This document shows, piece after piece, positions 34,412 to 45,000 of a stretch of 64,000 nt of DNA. Position 1 is the first letter of the stretch; every line of letters begins with the position of its first letter. The DNA lies in NCBI RefSeq assembly GCF_015711645.1, contig NZ_JABTEX010000003.1, forward strand, positions 1,116,001 through 1,180,000. Reading direction: 5' to 3'. The notes under the pieces were generated by a model. It ran no database searches. It saw only the letters and a program-made list of their open reading frames with translations, and was not told the DNA's origin. A program made the position numbers and the translations under genes. This stretch comes from Planomonospora sp. ID82291. Lineage in GTDB: Bacteria > Actinomycetota > Actinomycetes > Streptosporangiales > Streptosporangiaceae.

Positions 34412-34855
34412 GTGACGACCTCTTCCCTCCCGTCTTCCCGCCCTCCGCTCGCCGAGGCCCTGGACCTGCTGCCCCATCCCGAGGGGGGCTGGTTCCGGGA
34501 GACCTGGCGCACCTCCTGCGACCTCGCCCCGCCCGGGTACGGCGGGCCGCGCGCCACCGCCACCGGGATCTACTTCCTGCTGGAGCCCGGTGAGGAGTCG
34601 CGCCCGCACGTGGTCCGCTCCGACGAGGTGTGGCTCTGGCACCGCGGTGGCCCGCTGACCCTGGTCCTGGGCGGCCACGAGGGCCAGCCGGTCCGCACGG
34701 TGACGCTCGGACCGCGGGTGGAGGACGGCCAGGTCCCGCAGGCCCTCGTCCCCGGCGGCACCTGGCAGGCCGCCCGCCCCGCCGGGGACGAGGGCGCGCT
34801 GGTGAGCTGCGTCGTCTCCCCCGGCTTCGACTTCGCCGACTTCCGCATGCTCTGA
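34412..34855 (+). CDS. DUF985 cupin-fold protein
   Basis: This 147-residue protein has the DUF985 (cupin_5) pattern: LDLLPHPEGGWFRETWR, ATGIYFLLEPGEESRPHVVRSDEVWLWHRG, and VVSPGFDFADFRML at the C terminus. The cupin barrel usually binds a metal or sugar-like ligand; the function of the family is not settled. The GTG start gives a normal family length. The last codons and the stop lie inside the first unit of a 21-bp tandem repeat that continues past the gene. Confidence 0.9.
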   Translation: MTTSSLPSSRPPLAEALDLLPHPEGGWFRETWRTSCDLAPPGYGGPRATATGIYFLLEPGEESRPHVVRSDEVWLWHRGGPLTLVLGGHEGQPVRTVTLGPRVEDGQVPQALVPGGTWQAARPAGDEGALVSCVVSPGFDFADFRML

Positions 34856-34921
34856 CCCGACTTCCGCATGCTCTGACCCGACTCCCGCATGCTCCGACCC
34901 GACTCCCGCATGCTCCGACCC
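34838..34921. repeat. 21-bp tandem repeat spanning a stop codon, four copies
   Basis: Units begin at 34838, 34859, 34880 and 34901. The first includes the final DFRML codons and the TGA stop of the cupin gene, and the later copies repeat the same sequence with drift (CTCTGA becoming CTCCGA). The gene end seems to have been amplified downstream by slippage. Each unit contains GCATGC, a small palindrome. Confidence 0.9.
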
Positions 34922-35063
34922 GGCCTCCGCGGGCCCTGCCCCGCCCTGCTCCCGTCCCGGGACGCCTCGATCCCGCCCCGGCCGCCCCGGCCCGGCGGGC
35001 GGATGTGACGGGCCGCCGGCGGGCGGAGAGAATGCGTGCACACGCCCTAGAAGGAGGTCAACG

Positions 35064-36599
35064 GTGACCCTCGACATCTTCTCCGTCGTCGGAGGCAAGG
35101 ACGCGACCGGCGGCGCGGTCTACGACTCGATCAACCCCGCCCGCGTGGACGAGGTCGTCGCGCGCGTCCACCTGGCCGACGCCGGCGCGTTCGCCGCCGC
35201 CTGCCGTACGGCCGCGGCCGCCCAGGCGGAGTGGGCACGGGTGCCCGCGCCGGTGCGGGGGCGGGTGATCGCCTCGGCCGGACGGCTGGTGGAGGCCAAC
35301 GCCGAGGCGCTGGCCCGGCTGGTCACCCGGGAGATCGGCAAACCGTACGCCGAGGCGCTGGGCGAGGTCCGGGAGATCGTCGACACCTGCGACTTCTTCC
35401 TGGGCGAGGGGCGGCGGCTCTACGGGCAGACCGTCCCCTCGGAGATGCCGGACAAGAGCCTGTTCACCTTCCGGGTCCCCGTCGGGGTGGCGGCGGTGGT
35501 CACCGCGGGCAACTTCCCGGTCGCGGTGCCGTCGTGGTACCTGGTCCCGGCGCTGCTGTGCGGCAACGCCGCGGTCTGGAAGCCCGCCGAGTACGCCGCG
35601 GCCTCCGCGCACGCGCTCTACCGGCTGCTGGCCGCGGCGGGACTCCCCGAGGGCGTGCTGAACCTCGTCCTGGCCGACGGCGAGCAGACCTTCGCCGGCC
35701 TGGAGACCGCGCTGGAGGAGGGCACGGTGCACAAGGTCGGGTTCACCGGCTCCAGCGGGGTCGGCCGCAGGATCGGCGAGCTGTGCGGGCGTCATCTGCA
35801 GTCGCCCTGCCTGGAGCTGGGCGGCAAGAACCCGATGGTCGTCATGCCGGACGCCGACCTCGACCTGGCGGTGGAGGGCGCGCTGTTCGCCGGGTTCGGC
35901 ACGGCCGGGCAGCGCTGCACCTCGCTCGGGACGGTGATCGTGCACGAGAGCGTGCACGACGAGTTCCTCGCCCGCTACACGGCGGCCGTGGCGGGGGCGG
36001 AGATCGGCGACCCGGCCGGGGAGGTGCTCTGCGGACCGCTGCTGGACCACAGGTTCGCCGAGCGCTACGAGGAGTACCTGGGCTGGATCGAGCCGCACCA
36101 CACGGTGGTCTCCGGCCCGGTCGGCCGGATCACGCCGGAGAACCCGCGGGGCGGCTTCACCGGTTCCGGCGGCCTCTACTACCACCCGGTGGTCGTGGAC
36201 GGCGTGCGCGCCGACGACCGGCTCTTCCTGGAGGAGACGTTCGGCCCGATCGTGGGCGTGACCTCCTTCGGCACGCTGGAGGAGGCGATCGCCCTGGCCG
36301 ACCGGCCCGGTTACGGGCTCTCGTCGTCGATCTACACCACCGATCCGAAGGCGGTCTTCCGGTTCCGCTCGGGCATCGGCGCGGGCATGGTCAGCGTCAA
36401 CAACTCCACCTCCGGCGCCGAGGCGCACCTGCCCTTCGGCGGGAACGGCAAGTCCGGCAACGGCAGCCGCCAGTCGGGCATGTGGGTGCTCGACCAGTTC
36501 ACCCGCTGGCAGGCGATGAACTGGGACTACTCCGGCCGCCTGCAGAAGGCCCAGATGGACGTCGCCGAGATCGTCCCCGACCTGGGCTTCCGCCTCTGA
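35064..36599 (+). CDS. Aldehyde dehydrogenase (ALDH superfamily)
   Basis: This 511-residue NAD(P)-dependent dehydrogenase has [19 protein letters not shown] and WKPAEYA (cofactor region), [12 protein letters not shown], the general base E251 in LELGGKNP, and the nucleophile C285 in [21 protein letters not shown] motif and the C-terminal [12 protein letters not shown] follow. It resembles the semialdehyde branch of the family (ALDH7-like), but the substrate cannot be fixed. The GTG start has a near-perfect ribosome site AAGGAGGT at 35051-35058, which implies strong translation. It stands alone. Confidence 0.93.
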   Translation: MTLDIFSVVGGKDATGGAVYDSINPARVDEVVARVHLADAGAFAAACRTAAAAQAEWARVPAPVRGRVIASAGRLVEANAEALARLVTREIGKPYAEALGEVREIVDTCDFFLGEGRRLYGQTVPSEMPDKSLFTFRVPVGVAAVVTAGNFPVAVPSWYLVPALLCGNAAVWKPAEYAAASAHALYRLLAAAGLPEGVLNLVLADGEQTFAGLETALEEGTVHKVGFTGSSGVGRRIGELCGRHLQSPCLELGGKNPMVVMPDADLDLAVEGALFAGFGTAGQRCTSLGTVIVHESVHDEFLARYTAAVAGAEIGDPAGEVLCGPLLDHRFAERYEEYLGWIEPHHTVVSGPVGRITPENPRGGFTGSGGLYYHPVVVDGVRADDRLFLEETFGPIVGVTSFGTLEEAIALADRPGYGLSSSIYTTDPKAVFRFRSGIGAGMVSVNNSTSGAEAHLPFGGNGKSGNGSRQSGMWVLDQFTRWQAMNWDYSGRLQKAQMDVAEIVPDLGFRL

Positions 36600-36916
36600 C
36601 CCGCGCTCCGGCGCGGGGACGCGGCCGGCGGCCCCTCATGGCCGGACCGGAACGCGACCGGCCGCACGCCCAGGAGCGAGGCGGCCGGTCCCGGTCGGCG
36701 TTCCGCCAGGTCTTTGCCGTTGTGCGGGGTTCTCCCCATCATGATCGCGGCATGTCCTCAGAGGGCGGCCCGACGGGTCGCCTCCACCGCGGGGGCCGCG
36801 TGCTGCGGCGCGGCCTCCGCGGATCCCGGCGGAACCCACCCGGCGCCCGCCGATCCCGCGGAATCCGCGAGGGCCGCTCCGGCGGGCCGCTCCGCCGGGA
36901 CGGCCCGCCGGAGGGG
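36600..36916. other. Intergenic region with hairpin after the ALDH gene
   Basis: This 317-bp gap lies between convergent genes. A 7-bp stem with a TCCG tetraloop (36600-36617) starts right after the ALDH stop and is a likely terminator. The rest is GC-rich with several short palindromes built on CCGCGG and CGGCGG words. I see no convincing gene in it. Confidence 0.6.
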
Positions 36917-37240
36917 TCAGTAGAGCGGGACGGGCGGCTTGCGCGGGACGGGCGAGTACAGCGCCTCCACGGGAGGACGGCAGACGCCCGCGTCCGTCCG
37001 GGCCGCGGCCGACCGCAGTCGCCCCCCCTGCGGGAAGGCGCTCACCGTGGAGGCGCCGCATCCGGGGCAGTCCGCCCCCGACCAGGGAGGCTGGACCGGT
37101 TCGCCCGCCTGCGTCCAGACCACCGCCTCGTGACCGCGCTCGTCCGCGACGTGGCGGACGCCGTACCCCTCCTGCCAGACGCGCCCGCAGCACTGGCACT
37201 CCAGCGACCACACCTCGTGCGTGCTGAACTCGTCGCGCAC
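36917..37240 (-). CDS. Small zinc-ribbon-like protein
   Basis: This 107-residue protein has two cysteine clusters, ECQCCGRVW and DCPGCGAS, which could bind one zinc ion. Between them is EGYGVRHVADERGHEAVVWT. The C-terminal 40 residues are Pro/Arg-rich and probably disordered. I chose the GTG at 37240 behind a GGGGGTGG purine run; longer starts are possible but add an atypical tail. It is divergent from the methyltransferase gene across a relatively AT-rich promoter region. No function is known to me. Confidence 0.75.
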   Translation of the reverse strand: MRDEFSTHEVWSLECQCCGRVWQEGYGVRHVADERGHEAVVWTQAGEPVQPPWSGADCPGCGASTVSAFPQGGRLRSAAARTDAGVCRPPVEALYSPVPRKPPVPLY

Positions 37241-37342
37241 GGAAACCACCCCCGTTGGTGACGGTGACGACCCATTCGAGTCCCCCTCCTCTCTTTTCCC
37301 CGAGGGCAGGCGGGAAGACATGCCGCTTGAATCTATCTCATA

Positions 37343-37374
37343 TGAAGAGACAAGTCCTCTCATTAAGTGAGACG
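37343..37374. promoter_or_regulatory. AT-rich divergent promoter region with short palindrome
   Basis: The 170-bp gap between the zinc-ribbon and methyltransferase genes is markedly AT-rich. It contains TCTCATTAAGTGAGA, a palindrome with 5-bp arms, and a related TCTCATATGAAGAGA just before it. These may be operator half-sites, but no adjacent regulator is obvious. Confidence 0.35.
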
Positions 37375-37410
37375 AATGCTACGGTCGATCCACTCGACGA
37401 AGGAGTGGCC

Positions 37411-38220
37411 ATGACCGCGAAGGACGCCGTCTACACCCACGGGCACCACGAGTCGGTGCTGCGCTCCCACCGCTGGCGCACCGCGGAGAACTCCGCGGCG
37501 TACCTGCTCCCCCACCTGGTGCCGGGGATGTCGCTGCTGGACGTCGGCTGCGGTCCCGGCACCATCACCGCCGACCTGGCCGAGCGGGTCGCGCCGGGCG
37601 TCGTCACCGCCGCCGAGGTCACCGCCGAGGCGCTCGGCCTGGCCCGCGCCGAGGCGGAGCGGCGGGGTACGGCCGGCATCGCGTTCGCCGTGGCCGACGT
37701 GCACGCGCTGGACTTCCCCGACGACACCTTCGACGTCGTCCACGCCCACCAGGTGCTGCAGCACGTGGGCGACCCCGTCCGGGCGCTGCGGGAGATGCGG
37801 CGGGTCTGCCGGCCGGGCGGGATCGTCGCGGTCCGCGACAGCGACTACGCCGCCTTCACCTGGTTCCCGGAACCGCCCGGGCTGGACGAGTGGCTGGCCC
37901 TTTACCAGAAGGTCGCCCGGGCCAACGGGGGCGAGCCGGACGCCGGGCGCAGACTGCTGTCGTGGGCCCGCGCCGCCGGTTTCACCGACATCACCGCCAC
38001 CTCCTCGACCTGGTGCTTCGCCACGCCGGAGGACCGGGAGTGGTGGGGCGGCATGTGGGCCGAGCGGATCCTGCAGTCCGACATGGCCCGCCAGGCCCTC
38101 GCCTCGGGCGCCGCGACCGAGGCGGACCTGCACCGCGTCTCCGCGGCCTGGCGGACCTGGGCCGCCGCGCCGGACGGCTGGCTGTCGCTGCTCCACGGGG
38201 AGCTGGTCTGCCGGGCCTGA
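37411..38220 (+). CDS. Class I SAM-dependent methyltransferase
   Basis: This 269-residue methyltransferase of the UbiE/MenG-like group has motif I LLDVGCGPGTITADLA, the acidic post-I region (VTAAEVTAEAL), motif II FPDDTFDVVHAHQVLQH and motif III LREMRRVCRPGGIVAVRD. The C-terminal half is helical, with WCFATPEDREWWGGMWAER. The ATG at 37411 follows GAAGGAG at a good distance. The substrate is unknown. It is the only gene in its unit and ends against a strong hairpin shared with the convergent carboxypeptidase gene. Confidence 0.93.
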   Translation: MTAKDAVYTHGHHESVLRSHRWRTAENSAAYLLPHLVPGMSLLDVGCGPGTITADLAERVAPGVVTAAEVTAEALGLARAEAERRGTAGIAFAVADVHALDFPDDTFDVVHAHQVLQHVGDPVRALREMRRVCRPGGIVAVRDSDYAAFTWFPEPPGLDEWLALYQKVARANGGEPDAGRRLLSWARAAGFTDITATSSTWCFATPEDREWWGGMWAERILQSDMARQALASGAATEADLHRVSAAWRTWAAAPDGWLSLLHGELVCRA

Positions 38221-38249
38221 CCCGCGTCGGGCCCGGAGGCGCTCCGGGA

Positions 38250-38277
38250 TGCGCGGTCGCCGGGCGGCGACCGCGCA
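38250..38277. terminator. Bidirectional hairpin between methyltransferase and M14 genes
   Basis: A perfect 12-bp stem (TGCGCGGTCGCC with GGCGACCGCGCA) has a 4-nt loop, and lies between two convergent stop codons. The strength and position fit a two-way terminator. Confidence 0.8.
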
Positions 38278-38289
38278 CCGGGCCGGGGG

Positions 38290-40116
38290 TCAGGCCCCCC
38301 GGGTGATCTTCACGTCGTCCACTCCGGCCTCCACCAGGGAGGCGCCCGAGGCGTCGGCCGCCTCGACCAGGATCCGGACGGTCTGCCCGGCGAAGGCGGA
38401 GACGTCCGCCGTCGCCGTCGCCCACGCGCCGTCGCGGTCGGCCGCCGCGCCGAGCTGCTGGAACACCTGGGTCGTCCCGGACGGGCCGACGACCTTCACC
38501 CGCAGGTGGTCGGCGCTGGAGGAGTTGGAGCCGTGCGCCAGGTACCACGCCAGCGACAGGGTCAGCGTCCCGCCGCTCGGCAGGGCGATCTCCGGCGACC
38601 GGATGCTCGTGACGCCGCCGTCGAGGTCGTGGGCGCCGGCCGAGGAGCCCGCCAGGCGCCCGGTGACCAGGGCGTTGACGCCGCCGGCCGTGGTGCCGGG
38701 CTGCTTGGTCCCGCTGGAGGAGGTGGCCTCCGGGTCGCCGCGCTCCCACTGGCCGGAGGTGGCGGTGTCGGTGCCGGACGGGTTGGCGGTCCAGCCGGTC
38801 GCCGTCTCGAAGCCGTCGGAGTAGACCGTCTCCGGCGGCGGGCCGGAGGAGCAGTACTGCGCCTCCTTGCCGGTGATCCGGTAGACGCAGTCGGAGTACT
38901 CCAGGAAGCGCAGGACCGCCTCCTTGTTCCGGCTCGTCTGCGGACCGATCTGCTCGTCGGGCGGGTAGAAGCCCGGCGAGGCGCCCGTCGGGTACATCTC
39001 GAAGGTGTAGCTGAAGATCTTGTGGACGCCCCACATCCAGTCGTCGATCGTGCCGTCGGTGATGTAGAGGTCGCTCGCCTGCTCGGGGGTGTAGCCGTTG
39101 GTGGAGGCCATGTTCCGGCCCAGGGCCGCGTAGGCCGCGTGGTCGTCCTGGGTGAGGCCGGGCGCGGTGTCGTCGTAGGTGTAGCCGTACGGCCACAGGA
39201 TCAGCTCGCTGTAGGTGTGCCAGTCGATGTGCGACCTGATCTGCTGCCTGCCGCCGACGACCCGGCTGTTCACCCAGTCGGCGACCGCCCTGACCTCGGG
39301 GGCGGAGGCGGCCGAGGGACCGCGGTAGGTGTCGCTGGAGGGCGAGGTGGAGGAACCGCCGCAGCAGCCCCACCGGTAGGCCCAGTTGCGGTTCATGTCG
39401 GTGCCGACGGAGGAGGAGCCGGCGTTGGGCTGCCGGTTCTTCCGCCAGGAGCGGTAGGAGCCGGTCGCGATGTCGTACTCGCCGCCGTCCGGGTTGAGGT
39501 CCGGCATGATCCAGATCTCGCGGCCGTTCACCAGGCCGGTGATCCGGCCGTCGCTCCCGTAGCCGTCGGTGAGCGTGTTCATGATGTACAGCGCCATCTC
39601 GACGGTCAGGTGCTCCCGGGCGTGCTGGTGGTGGGTGAACAGCACCTCGGGCTCGTCCTCGTCGGTGGCGACGTTGTCGCTGATCTTCACGGCCATCAGG
39701 TCGCGGCCCTCGTAGGAGGTGCCGTAGCTGATCTTCCTGGCGATGGTCGGGTGGTCGGCGACGATCCGGTTCACCGCCGCGGTCATCTCGGCGTAGTTGT
39801 GGTACGCCGAGTCGGCGGGCGGGAAGTCGGCCAGCGACGTCGGCGGCGGAGGGGGTTCCTCGATCTTCGTGACGGTGTAACCCAGCTTCTCGATCGCGGC
39901 GACCTCGGCCTCCGTGGCGGTGACCACGACCGAGGCGGAGTCGACCTGGTCGATCGCGGCGCCGGTGGCCGCGACCGCGCTGCGCTGCCGGGAGTCACTC
40001 GGACCCTCGACCGTGTACCGGCTGTTGGGCGGCGGCTCGGCCGAGGCTCCCACCCCGGTCATGCCGAGACATGACAGCGCCAGGACGGCGATCCCGACGA
40101 TCAGACGGCGTCTCAC
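38290..40116 (-). CDS. Secreted M14 zinc carboxypeptidase (carboxypeptidase T-like)
   Basis: This 608-residue exported peptidase has a signal peptide (about 1-26, ending GASA), a propeptide region up to about residue 100, and the M14 catalytic domain. The domain has HxxE zinc ligands H165 and E168 (HAREH), [11 protein letters not shown], the third ligand in DWHTYSELI (H300) and the catalytic glutamate E373 in YTFEMYP. After about 400 comes a C-terminal beta-rich domain (DGFETATGW, then VDDVKITRG) like MAM/CBM-type binding modules. It would digest extracellular proteins. An upstream signal-linked promoter is not evident. Confidence 0.95.
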   Translation of the reverse strand: MRRRLIVGIAVLALSCLGMTGVGASAEPPPNSRYTVEGPSDSRQRSAVAATGAAIDQVDSASVVVTATEAEVAAIEKLGYTVTKIEEPPPPPTSLADFPPADSAYHNYAEMTAAVNRIVADHPTIARKISYGTSYEGRDLMAVKISDNVATDEDEPEVLFTHHQHAREHLTVEMALYIMNTLTDGYGSDGRITGLVNGREIWIMPDLNPDGGEYDIATGSYRSWRKNRQPNAGSSSVGTDMNRNWAYRWGCCGGSSTSPSSDTYRGPSAASAPEVRAVADWVNSRVVGGRQQIRSHIDWHTYSELILWPYGYTYDDTAPGLTQDDHAAYAALGRNMASTNGYTPEQASDLYITDGTIDDWMWGVHKIFSYTFEMYPTGASPGFYPPDEQIGPQTSRNKEAVLRFLEYSDCVYRITGKEAQYCSSGPPPETVYSDGFETATGWTANPSGTDTATSGQWERGDPEATSSSGTKQPGTTAGGVNALVTGRLAGSSAGAHDLDGGVTSIRSPEIALPSGGTLTLSLAWYLAHGSNSSSADHLRVKVVGPSGTTQVFQQLGAAADRDGAWATATADVSAFAGQTVRILVEAADASGASLVEAGVDDVKITRGA

Positions 40117-40350
40117 CCGTGTCCTCCTCAGACGCGTTCTCGGGGGTTGTCACGCGCCTGAACCGAGAGTCGGGCACACCGATCCGTCGGCAAAGACCCA
40201 AACACCACATCATGCGGAGGTTATGGCCGCCGGAGCCCCTGCCGTCCGGGGCTCAGAGGCGGCCCCGGGACCGCCGGAGACCGGGAGGGGACCCGGAGGG
40301 GCCCGGGGAGCGGCCCCGGGGAAGGATCCCCGGAAAGCCCGGGGGAGGGC

Positions 40351-40758
40351 TCAGAAGGCGACCTCGAACCAGAGGGTCCTGACTCCGCACGGGTCGCTCT
40401 CCCGGATCCCCCAGCGGGCGGCGAGCAGGTCCACCAGGAACATGCCGCGCCCGTTCTCCGCCTCGGGCTCGTTGCGCACGTGGGGTGCCGAACGCCCCGA
40501 GCCGGCGTCGCTCACCTCCACCCGCACGGCGTCCGCGCCCACCGCCACCGTCATCGCCACCCGCCCTCCGTCGCCGGAGCAGGAGTGGACCACCGAGTTG
40601 GTGACGACCTCGCTGACGAGCAGCGTCACGTCGTCACAGGCCGGGTGGGCCTCGCCCAGCAGCTCCCGGACGCGGCGCCGGGCCAGCGCCACGGACTCCG
40701 GTACGCCGTGGAGGGTGACCGTGGATCGGGGTGGAACGGTCTGCTGCCCGGTCGTCAT
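40351..40758 (-). CDS. RsbW-like ATP-binding protein (anti-sigma kinase fold)
   Basis: This 135-residue HATPase domain protein has VTLLVSEVVTNSVVHS (N box), VEVSDAGSG (G1) and ENGRGMFLVDLLA (G2). It is the short RsbW-type fold common in actinomycetes, where many act as anti-sigma or anti-anti-sigma partners. The ATG at 40758 follows GAGG at 5 nt; an upstream ATG at 40782 is possible. It is divergent from an XRE/DUF5753 gene and a DUF397 gene, the arrangement of whiJ/abaA-like developmental loci in Streptomyces. Confidence 0.88.
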   Translation of the reverse strand: MTTGQQTVPPRSTVTLHGVPESVALARRRVRELLGEAHPACDDVTLLVSEVVTNSVVHSCSGDGGRVAMTVAVGADAVRVEVSDAGSGRSAPHVRNEPEAENGRGMFLVDLLAARWGIRESDPCGVRTLWFEVAF

Positions 40759-40906
40759 GATCGCCTCATTCCCCGGTGGATGCATTCCCATGCGGACGCC
40801 GCTCTGGGATGGCACACTCACTCACGGTGAACCTTTCTATCAAGGACTGCAACAGCTCATATTGAAATTCCACAGTTTCTTCTACCGGACGATCGGAGGT
40901 GCGGGT

Positions 40907-41764
40907 GTGGCGTCCCGAAGGAGTCCCACCGCCCGGCATCGCCGTCTGATGGCCGAGCTGAACCGTCTGCGAGAGAACAGCGGCCTGTCGCGGGTGGAGG
41001 TGGCGGAGCGGATCGGCACCACCGACACCACCATCTGGAGGTACGAGACGGGCCTGACCCGTCCCAAGCCGACGGACGTGGCGGCCCTCACCGAGGTGTA
41101 CGGCGTGACCGGGCAAGAGCGCGACTCCCTGGTCCAGATGGCCAAGGAGGCCCGGCAGCGGGGGTGGTGGCACCGCCACCGCCAGGCCCTCAAACCCGGT
41201 TTCGACTCCTACATCGGTCTGGAGGCCGAGGCATCCGTCGTGCGGTGCTACGAACCGCTCGTCGTTCCCGGCCTGATGCAGACCGAGCCGTACGCCCGTG
41301 CCGTCATCGAGGCGACCTCCATCACCCACACCCCCTCCGAAGTGGATGAGAAGGTCTCCGTGCGCATCTCGCGCCAGCGGTTGCTGCACGGCTCGAGCGA
41401 CCCGATCCAGCTCGTCGCGGTGCTCGACGAGGCGGTCCTCCGGCGCCGGGTAGGCGGCCGCGAGGTGATGCGCGAGCAGTTGGAGCGGCTGATCGACCTC
41501 GGCAGGCTGCCCAACGTGGAGATCCGGGTGATCCCGTTCTCCGCGGGGGCGCACGCCGCGGTCGACGGCAAGTTCTGCCTGCTCGGCTTCCCCGAGCCCG
41601 AAGATCCCGACCTGGTCTACCTGGAGCAGGCCGCGAGCGGGCTCGTTCCGGAGGATCCGGAGGAGGTGCGCCGCTACACCCTGATGTTCGGAAGCCTGAC
41701 AGCCATGGCCTTCGGCACCGAGGCGTCGGCGGCCTTCATCGCCCAGGTGGCGAAAGAACTGTGA
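40907..41764 (+). CDS. XRE-family regulator with DUF5753 domain (WhiJ-like)
   Basis: This 285-residue protein has an N-terminal helix-turn-helix (LRENSGLSRVEVAERIGTTD, then IWRYETGLTRPK) and the C-terminal DUF5753 domain (QALKPGFDSYIGLEAEAS, PLVVPGLMQTEPYARAV, RQRLLHG, VIPFSAGAHAAVDG). The GTG start at 40907 is behind GATCGGAGGTG. Its last bases overlap a possible GTG start of the DUF397 gene, so the two are coupled. Together with the divergent RsbW-like gene this resembles whiJ-type systems, where the DUF397 protein modulates the regulator. The role here is inferred from that layout. Confidence 0.93.
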   Translation: MASRRSPTARHRRLMAELNRLRENSGLSRVEVAERIGTTDTTIWRYETGLTRPKPTDVAALTEVYGVTGQERDSLVQMAKEARQRGWWHRHRQALKPGFDSYIGLEAEASVVRCYEPLVVPGLMQTEPYARAVIEATSITHTPSEVDEKVSVRISRQRLLHGSSDPIQLVAVLDEAVLRRRVGGREVMREQLERLIDLGRLPNVEIRVIPFSAGAHAAVDGKFCLLGFPEPEDPDLVYLEQAASGLVPEDPEEVRRYTLMFGSLTAMAFGTEASAAFIAQVAKEL

Positions 41765-41784
41765 AAACCGATCGAAGAGGAGAA

Positions 41785-42027
41785 ATGCGGGTGTCCACTG
41801 TGGATCCGTCCCGCGTCATGTGGCGCAAGAGCAGTCTCAGCACCGGAGGCGACTGCGTGGAGGTGGCCGTCGTGCCCGGTGACCCGGCCCTGGCGGCGCA
41901 CAAGGCCGACGTCGACGAGCTCTACCTCGTGCGCGACTCCAAGGACCCGCACGGCCCGGCGCTGGCGTTCACCCCGAGCGAGTGGGACGCCTTCGTCGGA
42001 GGCGTGAAGGCCGGCGAGTTCGACTGA
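41785..42027 (+). CDS. DUF397 small protein, partner of the XRE regulator
   Basis: This roughly 80-residue protein carries the DUF397 core: MWRKSSLSTGGDCVEVAV, YLVRDSKDPHGPALAFTPSEW and a short tail. The start is uncertain: GTG 41761 overlaps the upstream stop, ATG 41785 is close to GAGGAG, and GTG 41791 has the best spacing (8 nt) from that site. The family usually pairs with DUF5753 XRE proteins as a small modulator, antitoxin-like in some views. It ends against a strong hairpin before the convergent AAA protease gene. Confidence 0.9.
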   Translation: MRVSTVDPSRVMWRKSSLSTGGDCVEVAVVPGDPALAAHKADVDELYLVRDSKDPHGPALAFTPSEWDAFVGGVKAGEFD

Positions 42028-42032
42028 CATAT

Positions 42033-42065
42033 CCCCGGGGGGACCGGACGCCGGTTCCCCCGGGG
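42033..42065. terminator. Bidirectional 15-bp stem terminator
   Basis: CCCCGGGGGGACCGG pairs with CCGGTTCCCCCGGGG (one G-T wobble) around a 3-nt loop. It lies between the convergent DUF397 and AAA-protease genes. It is the strongest hairpin I noticed outside the long inverted repeat. Confidence 0.8.
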
Positions 42066-42068
42066 CCG

Positions 42069-45000
42069 TCAGTCGGCCCGGCGGTCGCCGCCGTCGTAGC
42101 CCAGCACGCGCATCGCGATCTCCGGATCGAGCGCGGCGGCCAGGAGCTGGGCCCGCTCCACCGCCCGGTCGCGCTCCGCCTCCGCCCTGACCCGCGCCGC
42201 CTGGACCGCCCGGACCGTCAGGAAGGCGATCCCCGCCAGCACGCAGGCGGCCACCACCGCCGCGAACGCCGCCATCGAGGCGCCCCGCCCCGCCGCGTCG
42301 GCCAGACCGGCCGCCGCACTGACCCGCCCGCCGCTGAACGCGTCCGCGCCGAGCAGCGTGAACGCGGCCAGCGCGACCAGACTCGCGGCGATCACCGCGA
42401 CCCGCCGCAGGCCGCGCCGCTCCTTCCGGCCCTTCGCGCCCCCTGCACCCCCGCGGGTCTCCTGCCGCCCGTGCTCCTCCGCAGCTTCCCCCGCCCCGCG
42501 CCGCGGCGTGCCGTCCCGCCCCGGCCCCGCCGCGCCGGGCCGTACCGGGCCCGTCGCCCGGGCCGGCGGCGCCGGTGGGGTCTCCGGGCGGTCCTGCGCC
42601 CACGGCACGAACTCGGGTCCCGCCGGAGCGGGCCCGGCGACGGCCGGGGAGCCGTGGCCGTTTCCCGCCGCGACCGCGCCCGGGACCAGCGCGGCGGGTT
42701 CGATCCGGGGCACGGCCGCCGGGACGGGCAGGTCGCGCGCCACGCGGCTGTGCTCGCGGTGCGCCCGGGCCGCCTCCCGGTGGTACTCCTCGATCTCGGC
42801 GTAGAAGTCGTCGGAGGCGTAGACCGAGCCGTCGACCAGCGGCCCCCGGCGGTGCTCGATCACCGCCACCACGTCGTCGCCGTTCAGCGTCTTGTCCGTC
42901 TCCAGCGCGTGGGCGAGGCAGAGGACCTCCCGCCGGTGCGCGCGCAGCAGGTCCTCGGTCCGCTCCAGCAGCCGCACCAGGTTGTACTCGATGCGCTCGC
43001 CGAGGACGTCCGGGGCGATCCCCTGCCCGCCGCCCGCCGGCCGGGCTCCCCCGCCGGTCCCGGCGGGCTTCGGCAGGGACGTGCCGCCCATGATCTCCAG
43101 CTCCTGCAGGGCGGGCACCGACGTCACGCCGCGGCCCATCCCCCAGTGCGCCTCCATCAGCGCGGTGAGGTAGGTGGCCGAGTAGAGGTCTCCCGAGACG
43201 CCCGAGGAGTTGTCCTCGGCGAAGAACATCCGCTCCCCGGCCAGGGAGGCGAGCGAGACCACGATGTCGGCCTCGTGCTCGGACTTCCACCGGGTGAACT
43301 GGTCCTCGGGCTTGATGCTCGCGACCATGCCGAGGTAGTCGGCGCCCTTCTCGATCGTGGCGATGTCGATCTCGAGGTGGTAGCGGGTCCGGTAGGCGGC
43401 CACCGCGTGGCACGCCTCGTGCACGGCCACCGCGTGCCGCTCGCGCTCGATGTACTCCACGTCCTCGGGCGGGCCGAGCTGCTTGAGCCGCTTGGCCCGG
43501 GTCACGTCGGACCAGGTGATGACCTCCCGGCCGTCCCGGATCGCGGTGATCAGCGACTCGTTGACCAGGTCCTTGATCGTGGCGCCGGTGGCGTAGGGCG
43601 TGATGGTGGCCAGCTTGTCCAGCTGCTCGTCGGTCAGCTCGTGCCGCACCTTGTCGAAGTAGCCCCGGTAGGTGCGGACCCGGCCCGCCTTGGAGGGGTA
43701 GCCGACCTTGTAGATGCGGTCGATGCGGCCCGGCCGCAGCAGCGCCTCGTCCAGCGAGTCGGGCATGTTGGTGGCCATCATGACGAGGATCCGGTACTTC
43801 GGCGGTGGCTTGGGCCGCATGCCGAGCAGCCGCCGGACGTGCCGGTTGACGATGCCGCGCGGCTTCTTCAGGCCGGACAGCTCGGTCAGCAGCGCCTGCA
43901 GGGTGCCGGGGTCGCCGCCGCCGCCCATGTTCCCGCCCATGAAGAAGCGGCTGCGGCCGGTCTCCGGCTCTGCCGTACCGGCGCGTGCCCCCGCCCGGCC
44001 GAGCAGCCACCGGGTGTCCTCCGACAGGTAGCCGAGGCCGTGGCAGCCGCCGGAGTGCGGGGAGAAGCCCGGGCCGCCCCGCGGCCCCTGCTGCGCCAGG
44101 GAGCCGCGCCGCCCGAGGGAGTCGGCCTCGTCGAAGAAGACGATCACCCCGCCGTAGCGCAGGGAGAGCTTGCGGAGCTTGCGGAAGAGCGACTTCACCT
44201 TCAGGATGCCGATGCCCATGAACATGTTCACGAACGCACCGGGATCGACGAAGACGTACGGCTTGCCGGTCTCCCCCGCCACCGCCTCGGCCATCAGGGT
44301 CTTGCCGGTGCCCGGCGGCCCCCACAGCAGCAGGCCGCTGGGCACGTAGCCGCCGCGCTCCTCGATCTCGTCCGGGCGCTCCAGGAAGACGATGTTCTCC
44401 TTGACCCGCTCGACCACGTGGTCCTGACCCCAGACGTCGGAGAAGCGGGTCGTGATGTCGTCGGGGAAGTAGGTCTCCACCCCGCCCCGCGACAGCAGCC
44501 AGAACAGGCCGATGAACTGGAAGGCGATGAAGAAGAACGCGAAGGCCAGCTGCGCGGCGTACGGCAGCGCCTGCCAGAGCAGCGCGGGGGCCTCGAAGAG
44601 CGCGAGGGCGGGCGAGGTGTCCAGCATCTCGCCGAGGACGAGCGCCAGCACCGCGATCCAGAACAGCCACTTGACCGCGCGGGCCGTCCGGAAGCGGTTC
44701 CAGTCGGAGAAGCGGCGGTGGCTCCAGCGCTCGAAGCCGCCGAACACGCCGCGGGTCCAGAACCGGTGGTAGCCGGCGGAGCGCTCGCTGACCAGGAAGT
44801 GCAGCTGCCGCAGCAGTTCGGCGCCGAGCAGCCAGAAGATCCAGGGGGCCTCGATCGCCGTACGGAGCATCGCGTCCTGGAAGGTCATGATGCCCGTGAA
44901 AGACGCCAGCTGGTTCCAGACCAGGACGAGGTAGACGATCGTCAGCGCGAGGACGAACTTGATCCGGTCCCACAGCGGCATGCGCTTGCGGGTCTCGGCG

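Noticed and set aside
41785-42027. Classical toxin-antitoxin pair with the XRE gene
   Set aside because: DUF397/DUF5753 pairs are better explained as whiJ-like regulatory sets. No toxin fold is visible.
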